From: Prevotellaceae bacterium
Lineage (GTDB): Bacteria > Bacteroidota > Bacteroidia > Bacteroidales > UBA932
Direction: 5' to 3'
Assembly: GCA_031284065.1 (NCBI GenBank)
Contig: JAITAP010000085.1
Location: 1 to 9,983, forward strand
DNA length: 9,983 nucleotides
Part shown: positions 1 through 5,891 of the stretch, in pieces
Layout: each line of letters starts with the position of its first letter
Position numbering within the stretch: position 1 is the stretch's first letter
Translations under genes and position numbers: made by a program
Notes under the pieces: generated by a model
Databases searched by the model: none
The model's input: only the letters and a program-made list of their open reading frames with translations
What the model was told of the DNA's origin: nothing

Positions 1-19
1 TTCATTCCTACGGAATGAA
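1..19. repeat. Short perfect hairpin at window edge
   Basis: Bases 1-8 and 12-19 are perfect inverse complements (TTCATTCC / GGAATGAA) around a three-base loop. The element may continue to the left of the window. It could be a transcription terminator of an upstream gene or one unit of an intergenic repeat family; the sequence alone does not decide. Confidence 0.5.
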
Positions 20-65
20 AGATGCAAGCGACCTGCCACACCTCGCTCCCAGACCTCACCCCCTG

Positions 66-86
66 CCCCTCTCCAAAGGAGAGGGG
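66..86. repeat. GC-rich 9-bp perfect hairpin
   Basis: CCCCTCTCC (66-74) and GGAGAGGGG (78-86) form a perfect nine-base-pair stem with an AAA loop. No T-run follows on either strand, so it is not a classical terminator. It looks like a short palindromic intergenic repeat of the kind often scattered through environmental bacterial genomes (inference). Confidence 0.6.
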
Positions 87-117
87 AGGCTTGCGCCGAA
101 CATCATGTCCCCCCACC

Positions 118-276
118 CGTCATTCCGACCGGAGCGCGCAAGGCACGAGCGCGCGTAGCGGAGGAACCTCCCGCCATTTTTGCCATATAGCGGCAACAAG
201 GGTTTGGTAGTAAGGTGGGAGATTGGCTACGCCGAGCTCCGCTTCGCTCCGGTTCCTCGCTCCGCTCGGAATGACG
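118..276. repeat. Two inverted copies of a CGTCATTCCGA repeat
   Basis: Bases 118-136 and the reverse complement of 258-276 match at 18 of 19 positions (CGTCATTCCGAccGGAGCG against CGTCATTCCGAgcGGAGCG). Both copies continue into AGGAACC and CTCCC blocks, but each is interrupted by a different GC-rich insert, after GGAGCG on the left and after AGGAACC on the right. About 120 bases separate the arms. This resembles a family of dispersed intergenic repeats rather than a gene. Open reading frames crossing it have low-complexity, arginine-rich translations with no family resemblance. Confidence 0.6.
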
Positions 277-429
277 GCGGGGTGGGACAGCGGCGGCGGG
301 AGCGGAACGGTGACGGGACGGTGGCTGAACGACGGCGGGACAGCGGCGCGGAGATTCGGCGCAAGCAGCTTTCAGCTTTCAATTTTCAGCGTATGCAAAA
401 TTTTCCTTCCGGCAATTCAAAATAAAGGC
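277..429. other. Non-coding, repeat-rich leader region before priA
   Basis: No credible gene is seen here. GGGACAGCGGCG occurs twice (284-295 and 337-348). At 366-386 a seven-base unit is tandemly repeated: CAGCTTT, CAGCTTT, then a degenerate CAATTTT. The first part is very GC-rich and the last 60 bases are AT-rich, as expected just upstream of a promoter. Confidence 0.5.
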
Positions 430-437
430 TAACTTTG
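430..437 (+). promoter_or_regulatory. Bacteroidota -7 promoter box for priA
   Basis: TAACTTTG matches TAnnTTTG, the -7 consensus of the Bacteroidota housekeeping sigma factor. No clear TTG or TTTG -33 element is visible about 20 bases upstream. Transcription would start near 443-446, giving a leader of about 17 bases to the TTG codon at 462. A possible in-frame TTG at 435 lies inside this box and so cannot be the start of an mRNA made from it. Confidence 0.55.
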
Positions 438-461
438 CGCGGTAATCAAAGGACTAATTTC

Positions 462-2921
462 TTGAGCTGTTTTGTAGATGTCATTTTGCCGCTTGCGCTC
501 CCCAAGCCGCTCACCTACTCCGTGCCGCCCGATATGCGGCAGGCGGTGCAGGCGGGCGTGCGCGTGGCGGTGCAGGTAGGCCGGCGGAAAATATACGCCG
601 GCGTAGTGCAGCGTGTCCATAGCGAAACGCCCCCTTACGCCACCAAAGATGTTGTGTCTGTCTTGGACAGCGCTCCCCTTGTCAACGGCTTGCAGCTTGC
701 GCTGTGGTCGTGGGTTGCGCAGTACTACATGTGCGGCGTTGGCGAGGTGATGAAGGCTGCGCTTCCCGCCGCGCTCAAAATGGAGAGCGAAACGCGCGTG
801 TCGCTCGATAGCGGCTGGGAGGACTTGGACTTGGAGCTTAGCCGCGCCGAGTCCGACATGCTACAGGCGCTGCAATCCAAGCCGAGCCTTAGCGTAGAGG
901 AGCTTTCGGCGGCGGTGCGGGTAAAAAACGTGCTGCCGGTGATGCAGCAATTGCTAAGCAAGCGCGCCGTGTGCATAGAGGAGCAGCTGGTCAACGTCGG
1001 CAAGCCGCGCTACGAGACGGTGGTCGCGCTTCACCCCAGCGTTGGCAGCGAGGAAGATTTGAATGCGCTCTTTGCGCTCACGGAGCGTGCGCCGCAGCAG
1101 GAGCAGCTGTTGCTCGCCTACGTGTCGCTGGCGCTGCCCATCAGCTACTCCGCGCCGCTCAGGGTGGCGCAAAAAGAGCTGCTGGAGAAAGCAAAAACCA
1201 CCGCCGCAGCGCTCAAAGCCTGCGTAGCCAAAAATATCTTTTCGCTGTACCGTCAGGAGCTGCGCCTCGCAAAGGCGGCAGAGGAAGATTTTTCGGCGGT
1301 AATGCCCACGCTCTCTGCGGCGCAGCAGCGGGCGTACGATGACGTTCAGCGGAGCTTTGCCGAAAAGCAGGTTGTGCTGTTGCACGGCGTTACCTCGTCG
1401 GGCAAAACGGAAATTTACATGCGCCTCATAGAGCAGGCTATGGCGCAGGGCAAGCAAACGCTCTACCTTTTGCCCGAAATTGCGCTCACGGCGCAGCTCA
1501 TCACCCGGCTAAAAAAAGTGTTTGGCAACGTGGGGGTTTACCACTCCAAGTTTAGCGATGCGCAGCGCGTAGAGGAGTACCGGCGTTTGCTGGAGGGCGG
1601 CTCGCAGCCGTCGCTGACGCTGGGCGTTCGCTCGTCAATCTTTTTGCCGTTCGCCAACCTTGGGCTGGTCATTGTGGACGAGGAGCACGAGAACACCTAC
1701 AAGCAGCAATCCCCCCCGCCGCGCTACCACGCGCGCGACGCCGCCATCATGATGGCAGCGCAGCACGGCGCAAAGACCCTGCTTGGCTCTGCCACCCCAT
1801 CGGTGGAAAGCTACCACAACGCCGCCACCGGAAAGTACGGGCTGGTGGAGCTCGCCGAGCGCTACGGCCGGGTGGCGCTGCCGGAAATCCGGATAGTAAA
1901 CGTATCGTACCTGAAAAACAAGCAGGGCGGCAGGTACTTTTCGCCGGTGCTGGTAAACGAAGTCGGCGCAGCGCTGGAGCGCGGCGAGCAGGTAATCCTG
2001 TTCCGCAACCGGCGGGGATTTTCGCCCTACGTGGAGTGCAAGGAGTGCGGCTGGATACCGCAGTGCGAGCACTGCAACGTAAGCCTCACCTACCACAAGG
2101 GCAGCCGCCAGCTGGTGTGCCACTACTGCGGGTTTGCCATTGGAATGCCGCACCGCTGCCTGGCCTGCGATGGCGTGTCGATGGAAACAAAGGGTTTTGG
2201 GACGGAACAGGTGGAGGAAGATTTGCAGCTCATTTTTCCCGACGTTTCCGTTGAGCGCATGGATCTCGACACCACCCGGACGCGCAGCGCCTACGAGCGC
2301 ATCATTGAGGATTTTGAGAGCCGCAAGATTAAAATTCTCGTTGGCACGCAAATGGTAACCAAAGGGCTTGATTTTGACAACGTGAGCTTGGTGGGCGTCC
2401 TCAACGCCGACAGCATGCTTTCGTACCCCGATTTTCGCGCCGGCGAGCGCAGCTACCAGCTCATGGCGCAGGTGTCGGGCAGGGCGGGGCGGCGCGGAAA
2501 GCAAGGGCTTGTGCTCATACAAACCGTGCAGCCGCAGCACCACATCCTGAGCTGCGTGCAGCGCAACGACTACCAAAAAATGTACCTCTCGCAGATAGAC
2601 GACCGGCGAGAGCTCCTCTACCCGCCGTTTGTGCGCCTGATAAGAATTACGCTAAAGCACCGCAGCGAGCAAACGCTACTTCGCTCGGCGCAGGCGCTCT
2701 CCCGGCGCCTCAAGGCAGTCTTTGGCAACCGCGTGCTTGGGCCTGCAACGCCGCTCGTCAACCGCGTGCAAAACCGCTACCTCATGGACTTTATGCTAAA
2801 GATAGAGCGCGGAAAGTCGGTAGAAAAGGCAAAGACGTTGCTGAAAGCGCAATTTTCCGAAATTTTGCAGGAAAATGAGTTCCGGCAGCTCGAAATTATT
2901 CCGGACGTTGACCCCATGTAA
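462..2921 (+). CDS. priA: Primosomal protein N' (replication restart helicase PriA)
   Basis: PriA is a superfamily 2 DNA helicase that recognises stalled or collapsed forks and reloads the replisome. The predicted protein has 819 residues, close to relatives. An N-terminal 3'-DNA-binding domain begins VDVILPLALPKPLTYSVP. Then come Walker A GVTSSGKT (309-316), the DEEH box (406-409), GTQMVTKG (628-635) and SGRAGR (672-677). All eight zinc-binding cysteines are present (526, 529, 535, 538, 553, 556, 566, 569), with the same spacing as in E. coli PriA. The frame is open from a TTG at 435, but that codon lies in the promoter. The TTG at 462 has AAAGGA eight bases upstream and gives the normal family N-terminus, so I chose it. 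The gene appears to be monocistronic and is clearly GC-rich. Confidence 0.96.
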   Translation: MSCFVDVILPLALPKPLTYSVPPDMRQAVQAGVRVAVQVGRRKIYAGVVQRVHSETPPYATKDVVSVLDSAPLVNGLQLALWSWVAQYYMCGVGEVMKAALPAALKMESETRVSLDSGWEDLDLELSRAESDMLQALQSKPSLSVEELSAAVRVKNVLPVMQQLLSKRAVCIEEQLVNVGKPRYETVVALHPSVGSEEDLNALFALTERAPQQEQLLLAYVSLALPISYSAPLRVAQKELLEKAKTTAAALKACVAKNIFSLYRQELRLAKAAEEDFSAVMPTLSAAQQRAYDDVQRSFAEKQVVLLHGVTSSGKTEIYMRLIEQAMAQGKQTLYLLPEIALTAQLITRLKKVFGNVGVYHSKFSDAQRVEEYRRLLEGGSQPSLTLGVRSSIFLPFANLGLVIVDEEHENTYKQQSPPPRYHARDAAIMMAAQHGAKTLLGSATPSVESYHNAATGKYGLVELAERYGRVALPEIRIVNVSYLKNKQGGRYFSPVLVNEVGAALERGEQVILFRNRRGFSPYVECKECGWIPQCEHCNVSLTYHKGSRQLVCHYCGFAIGMPHRCLACDGVSMETKGFGTEQVEEDLQLIFPDVSVERMDLDTTRTRSAYERIIEDFESRKIKILVGTQMVTKGLDFDNVSLVGVLNADSMLSYPDFRAGERSYQLMAQVSGRAGRRGKQGLVLIQTVQPQHHILSCVQRNDYQKMYLSQIDDRRELLYPPFVRLIRITLKHRSEQTLLRSAQALSRRLKAVFGNRVLGPATPLVNRVQNRYLMDFMLKIERGKSVEKAKTLLKAQFSEILQENEFRQLEIIPDVDPM

Positions 2922-2931
2922 ATCCGCCAAA

Positions 2932-2992
2932 TTTTATCCGCCCAACTTTTGACCGGCAAGGGCAGGAAACGGTAGTTGTTTGCTTTTGGCAT
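2932..2992 (-). pseudogene. Orphan AcpH-like peptide fragment
   Basis: Read on the minus strand, 2945-2974 encodes YRFLPLPVKS. This matches residues 112-121 of the complete AcpH protein encoded at 4987-5574 (YRWLPLPVKS) at nine of ten positions. The similarity is also in the DNA, 28 of 33 bases. Toward the C-terminus it fades into WADKI against FAWRF, and upstream it meets a stop codon at 2999-3001. There is no room for a whole gene between priA and the abiE promoter. The most likely reading is a relic of an acpH-like gene or a duplicated scrap of acpH. The boundaries are approximate. Confidence 0.4.
2946..2978 (+). repeat. Left copy of imperfect 33-bp direct repeat
   Basis: This segment matches 5213-5245 at 28 of 33 positions in the same orientation, including a 13-base exact block CTTTTGACCGGCA. 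The two copies bracket the whole abiE operon. The right copy is inside acpH. Confidence 0.6.
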
Positions 2993-3013
2993 TTTGTTTC
3001 ACGCTTGACGCAC

Positions 3014-3058
3014 ACAACATTTTTGGCAGTAATGTTTTTTTATTGCCAAAAATGTTGT
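3014..3058. promoter_or_regulatory. Perfect 15-bp inverted repeat, likely AbiEi operator
   Basis: ACAACATTTTTGGCA (3014-3028) and its exact reverse complement (3044-3058) flank a 15-base spacer. The right arm ends on the first base of the TATTTTTG promoter box, so a protein bound to both arms would block RNA polymerase. AbiEi antitoxins with a winged-helix N-terminus are known to bind inverted repeats upstream of their own operon and repress it, so autoregulation is a natural inference. An alternative or additional role is as a terminator for priA, because a short T-run (3060-3064) follows the stem. Confidence 0.6.
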
Positions 3059-3065
3059 ATTTTTG
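3058..3065 (+). promoter_or_regulatory. -7 promoter box of the abiE operon
   Basis: TATTTTTG fits TAnnTTTG. The -33 region falls within the spacer of the inverted repeat and shows no clear TTTG. Transcription would start near 3071-3074, leaving a leader of about 20 bases before the ATG at 3092. A short dyad (GCCTGA 3068-3073, TCAGGC 3085-3090) sits in that leader. Confidence 0.5.
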
Positions 3066-3091
3066 TTGCCTGATAAATACACAGTCAGGCG

Positions 3092-3814
3092 ATGGTTACC
3101 AATACCGACATAATGCGATTTGCAGCAAACCACAAGCGTTTTACGCGTAAAGAACTTATTGCTCACTTGGAGCAAGGGCGGCAAGATGTTTCTTCAAACG
3201 CAGTTTCCGTGCAACTAAAACGTCTTTTGAATAGTAAGGCTTTAATTCATCCGAAATTTGGCGTATATGCTTTGCCCGACCGGTCGAAGGTAGATTTTTT
3301 CGTTACCAATACTGATGAAGTCAGGCAAATAAGCGAGCAAATCAGGCAACAATTTCCGTTCACCATCTTTTGCGTGTGGAGTAGCAGAGAGATTGCCCCC
3401 TATATGCGCCATATCCCCAAGCTGGACTTTTTGCTTGTGGATGTGGAGCGTGATGCTGCCGAAGCGGTTTTCAACAGGCTTCATGCCGATACCTCCATGC
3501 GAGTATTTCTAACGCCAACGCAGACAGATTTTGGCAGATACATAGCCGGCAATGAAGCTGTTGTTGTTCGTCCGTTGATTTCGGAGGCTCCGTTGGCAAC
3601 CGTTGAAAACATACCGTCGCCCGCTATCGAAAAATTTTTGGTAGATATGGTCGGCGATGTGGAATTTTCCTTTCTCAGCGGAATCGAAATGAATTATGTT
3701 TATGCCGCTATTTTTGAGCGTCACAAAGTGAATAAAAGTAAGCTTTTGCGCTATGCTGCCCGTCGTGGACGAAAAACAAAGGTACAACAGCTATTAGATG
3801 ACAACAAGCTATGA
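3092..3814 (+). CDS. AbiEi-like antitoxin (type IV TA), winged-helix
   Basis: This 240-residue protein is the probable antitoxin of an AbiE-type toxin-antitoxin pair. Residues 1-60 form a winged-helix DNA-binding domain: a helical region with TRKELIAHL, then VSVQLKRLLNSKALIHP and the wing FGVYALP. The middle (about 85-130) is alpha/beta, with FTIFCVWSS and LDFLLVDVERDAAEAV. The C-terminus is basic (KSKLLRYAARRGRK). This arrangement resembles the Bacteroidota AbiEi or DUF6577 proteins that accompany AbiEii toxins. In AbiE systems the antitoxin counteracts the toxin without stable binding and represses the operon. Its stop overlaps the next start as ATGA, which indicates translational coupling. 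Only a weak AGG lies before the ATG. Identification leans partly on the partner gene, and direct similarity to classical AbiEi is modest. Confidence 0.8.
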   Translation: MVTNTDIMRFAANHKRFTRKELIAHLEQGRQDVSSNAVSVQLKRLLNSKALIHPKFGVYALPDRSKVDFFVTNTDEVRQISEQIRQQFPFTIFCVWSSREIAPYMRHIPKLDFLLVDVERDAAEAVFNRLHADTSMRVFLTPTQTDFGRYIAGNEAVVVRPLISEAPLATVENIPSPAIEKFLVDMVGDVEFSFLSGIEMNYVYAAIFERHKVNKSKLLRYAARRGRKTKVQQLLDDNKL

Positions 3815-4884
3815 TACATCCCGATAGTAGAAGTTTAGAGTGGATGCGCCAAGCGGTCAAAGAAGTCGGATTTCACGATATTGTGTTGGTTGAAAAATCA
3901 ATTCGTGCATTTTCTTTGCTCGAATCGCTGGCATTGTCAGGTTGTCCGTTTGTGTTCAAAGGCGGTACTGCGCTGATGCTCCATTTGGATAGCGCAAAAC
4001 GCCTCTCTATTGACATTGACATTGTTTGCCCGCCCAATACGGATATTGAACAATACCTGCGGAAGCATGCCGCCGATTACGGATTTAGCGATGTAAAGTT
4101 GGTGAAGCGCATTAGCGCACACAGTATTCCAACAGCACACGCAAAATACTTTTATCAGGTAAGCTATGCTACGGGAACAGCTACTGAATGCATCCTGCTT
4201 GATGTGTTGTTTGAAGACGTTCACTATGCCAATGTAAGGCAGCTACCCATTCAAAGCCGGTTTCTCAAAACCATTGGCGAACCTGTTTTGGTAAATATCC
4301 CAAGTGTTGCCGATTTATTGGGCGACAAGCTCACCGCTTTTGCGCCAAACACAACAGGAATACCTTATTTCAAGGGCGCGAAAAGCTGTGCAATGGAAAT
4401 AATTAAACAGCTTTTCGACATTGCTTCCCTGTTCGATATTACCAAAGATATGGCAACAGTTGCCGATACTTTTCGCAAGTTTGCAGCAGTAGAATTGGCA
4501 TATCGCAATCTAAATCCTGAAGACATTTCGCAAGTTCTTGATGATATTTTACAAACTTCACTATGTATTTGTTTGCAAGGATTGGTTGATAATAAAAACT
4601 TTAAGCAGCTGCAAGAGGGCGTAAAGCGTATTCAAAGTTTTATTCATGGAGAAAAATACCACCTCGACAGCGCCATTGTAAATGCCTCAAAAGCAGCTTA
4701 TCTTTCAGCAATGATAGCCGCCAGTGAAGTGGATGTAAAACATTTTGATAAAAATAATACCCGGTCTTTACAAAATGCCATCATTGAAATGCCTTTGCCA
4801 ACGAAATTAAATAAGCTCAAAAAGAGCAATATCGAAGCATTTTTCTATTGGTACGAAGTAAGCAAGCTGGTCAACGCAAAGTAA
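3811..4884 (+). CDS. AbiEii/AbiGii-family nucleotidyltransferase toxin
   Basis: This 357-residue protein belongs to the AbiEii/AbiGii nucleotidyltransferase family (DNA polymerase beta-like fold). The nucleotide-binding motif KGGTALML covers residues 50-57, with GG at 51-52. The metal-binding pair lies in RLSIDIDIVC (D68 and D70). A conserved LLGDKLTAF block is at 169-177, and a KxxxD element at K199 and D203 fits the later family motif. Known relatives include the AbiEii phage-abortive toxin and MenT toxins, which transfer nucleotides to tRNA ends. The substrate of this one is unknown. The start overlaps the antitoxin stop by four bases. The length is at the upper end for the family, and the C-terminal third (about 240-357) is helical and unrecognised. 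Base composition is visibly AT-richer than in priA. Confidence 0.88.
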   Translation: MIHPDSRSLEWMRQAVKEVGFHDIVLVEKSIRAFSLLESLALSGCPFVFKGGTALMLHLDSAKRLSIDIDIVCPPNTDIEQYLRKHAADYGFSDVKLVKRISAHSIPTAHAKYFYQVSYATGTATECILLDVLFEDVHYANVRQLPIQSRFLKTIGEPVLVNIPSVADLLGDKLTAFAPNTTGIPYFKGAKSCAMEIIKQLFDIASLFDITKDMATVADTFRKFAAVELAYRNLNPEDISQVLDDILQTSLCICLQGLVDNKNFKQLQEGVKRIQSFIHGEKYHLDSAIVNASKAAYLSAMIAASEVDVKHFDKNNTRSLQNAIIEMPLPTKLNKLKKSNIEAFFYWYEVSKLVNAK

Positions 4885-4986
4885 ACGTTGAATTTGAGCT
4901 TGCAGCTATGTTAGTTTTTTGAAAATAAGAAACGTTGAGGGCAGCTCCCGCAGGGACTTTTACTTTTACGGACAGCAGTGGAAAAA
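4885..4986. other. Convergent intergenic gap with weak terminator-like hairpin
   Basis: This gap separates the abiE operon from the convergent acpH gene. TCCC GCA GGGA (4946-4956) is a four-base-pair stem followed on the plus strand by CTTTTACTTTTAC, a weak candidate terminator for abiE. AAACGTTGA occurs twice (4883-4891 and 4930-4938) and may be chance. No gene is seen. Confidence 0.3.
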
Positions 4987-5574
4987 TCAGGGCTTTTCCC
5001 CAAGCGCCTTTCGGCTGTAATCCTGTAGCTGCGGAAAGAATTGAAGAAAATTTTGCTCCAGCTCTTTTTCGTGCCTGCGCAGGATTTGTATCGCTTCGTC
5101 GCTCATTTGCGGGAGCGAGCTGTAGCGGCTCATAATTTGCAGCGTCTGCCGAACGCCTGCCGTATGCGCGTAGCGCCCAAGCCGATGGGTGAGAATGAAG
5201 CGCCACGCAAAGCTTTTGACCGGCAGGGGCAGCCAGCGGTAGCTGTGCAGCATGGACGCGTAGAACGACACCGCAAAGCGCGCAAGGCTAACGTCGGAGA
5301 AGCGTTTCCAATTTTTTGCTAAAAAGTAGTCGTAAAAAATGTCCAGAAAAATTCCGGCATACCGCCCAAAGTATGGCCGCAGCAGCGCACGCGCTTCCCG
5401 CACCAGCGGATGCGCATCGGTAAACGTGTCGATGTGGCGGTGCAGCGTAATACCCTGACGGATTTCCTCCGGAAAGCAATTCAGCCTGCCGCCTTTTACA
5501 AAATCGGCAATAAAACCACCTGTACGGCGCTGTGCGCTGTCGCCCGAAAGCAGTATGTGGGCAAGGTAGTTCAA
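4987..5574 (-). CDS. acpH: Acyl carrier protein phosphodiesterase (AcpH, DUF479)
   Basis: AcpH removes the 4'-phosphopantetheine arm from holo-acyl carrier protein to give apo-ACP, helping to turn over the prosthetic group in fatty-acid synthesis; it is cytoplasmic. At 195 residues it is nearly the length of E. coli AcpH. The diagnostic family pattern is complete: MNYLAHILLSGDS at the N-terminus, GGFIADFVKG (D24), GITLHRHIDTFTDAHPLVREAR (41-62, listed here as motif residues H45, D49, D53), and LDIFYDYFLAKNW (77-89, with D78 and D82). The start is TTG at 5572-5574, supported because it gives the canonical MNxLAH N-terminus. It overlaps the TGA stop of the small upstream gene as TTGA, so translation is probably coupled. 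Residues 111-122 coincide with the right copy of the direct repeat at 5213-5245. Confidence 0.92.
   Translation of the reverse strand: MNYLAHILLSGDSAQRRTGGFIADFVKGGRLNCFPEEIRQGITLHRHIDTFTDAHPLVREARALLRPYFGRYAGIFLDIFYDYFLAKNWKRFSDVSLARFAVSFYASMLHSYRWLPLPVKSFAWRFILTHRLGRYAHTAGVRQTLQIMSRYSSLPQMSDEAIQILRRHEKELEQNFLQFFPQLQDYSRKALGEKP
5213..5245 (+). repeat. Right copy of imperfect 33-bp direct repeat (inside acpH)
   Basis: The partner of 2946-2978, with 28 of 33 bases identical and the same orientation. Here it is functional coding sequence on the minus strand, covering SYRWLPLPVKS of AcpH. Confidence 0.6.
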
Positions 5575-5783
5575 CGCCTGTTCAGGATTTCCCTTTCTTT
5601 TTTCGTCAAGCTGCCTGTGCCCTTTGCCGAAATTTTGTCGAGGATACGGTCAACCGCCGCCTCCCTTTGCTGCCGTTGCCGGTTGTACGCTATCTCAAAG
5701 TCATCAGCCGCAGCGCGGGGCTGCACCCGCCGCTTCCCGCAAAAGATATTGCGTAAAAATGGGAATAGCTTGCAGAATTTCAT
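5571..5783 (-). CDS. Small DUF6576-like protein, tail of a lost rhomboid?
   Basis: The predicted protein has 70 residues. Its C-terminal half, DRILDKISAKGTGSLTKKE, strongly resembles the cytoplasmic tail (DUF6576-type, pattern ILDKIxxxGxxSLTxxE) at the end of many Bacteroidota rhomboid proteins. Many relatives carry a second rhomboid gene at this place behind mutL (recalled synteny). Here the membrane domain is missing, and residues 1-18 are only a short hydrophobic-basic stretch. I chose the ATG at 5781-5783; the frame is also open from a TTG at 5790-5792. No Shine-Dalgarno is visible. The stop overlaps the TTG start of acpH. It may be a translated relic kept for coupling, or a stand-alone domain. 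The family call is moderately sure; whether the protein is functional is unknown. Confidence 0.6.
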   Translation of the reverse strand: MKFCKLFPFLRNIFCGKRRVQPRAAADDFEIAYNRQRQQREAAVDRILDKISAKGTGSLTKKEREILNRR

Positions 5784-5809
5784 GATTTTCAAAGTTTACG
5801 GATTAAATT

Positions 5810-5881
5810 TTACAGAATTTTGCAATTTTCAAAATGGGCAGGTAGGAACATGCCAATTCTGGAAATTTTGAAATTCTGTAA
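5810..5881. repeat. 72-base element with perfect 11-bp inverted ends
   Basis: TTACAGAATTT (5810-5820) and AAATTCTGTAA (5871-5881) are exact reverse complements enclosing 50 bases. Inside lie further AT-rich partial dyads, such as ATTTT-C-AAAAT and a GGCA/TGCC pair around the centre. It fills most of the 108-base gap between the rhomboid stop and the small gene. It could be an intra-operon transcript hairpin (attenuator or RNA-stability element) or a miniature mobile element. No clear flanking target duplication is visible. Confidence 0.55.
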
Positions 5882-5891
5882 GTCAAAATTC

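Noticed and set aside
22..432. Small plus-strand reading frames in the first 430 bases
   Set aside because: The translations are low-complexity, arginine- and serine-rich products of palindromic repeats, and the frames overlap each other.
1635..2576. Long minus-strand reading frame opposite priA (313 codons)
   Set aside because: It is a shadow of the GC-rich priA frame, has a histidine- and alanine-rich translation, and shows no family motifs.
4883..4938. AAACGTTGA direct repeat in the gap after abiE
   Set aside because: Nine bases at this distance can occur by chance, and neither copy lies at a meaningful boundary besides the stop codon.
4871..5206. Minus-strand reading frame spanning the abiE-acpH gap
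   Set aside because: It lies out of frame with acpH, and its translation shows no family features; it runs through the acpH end.
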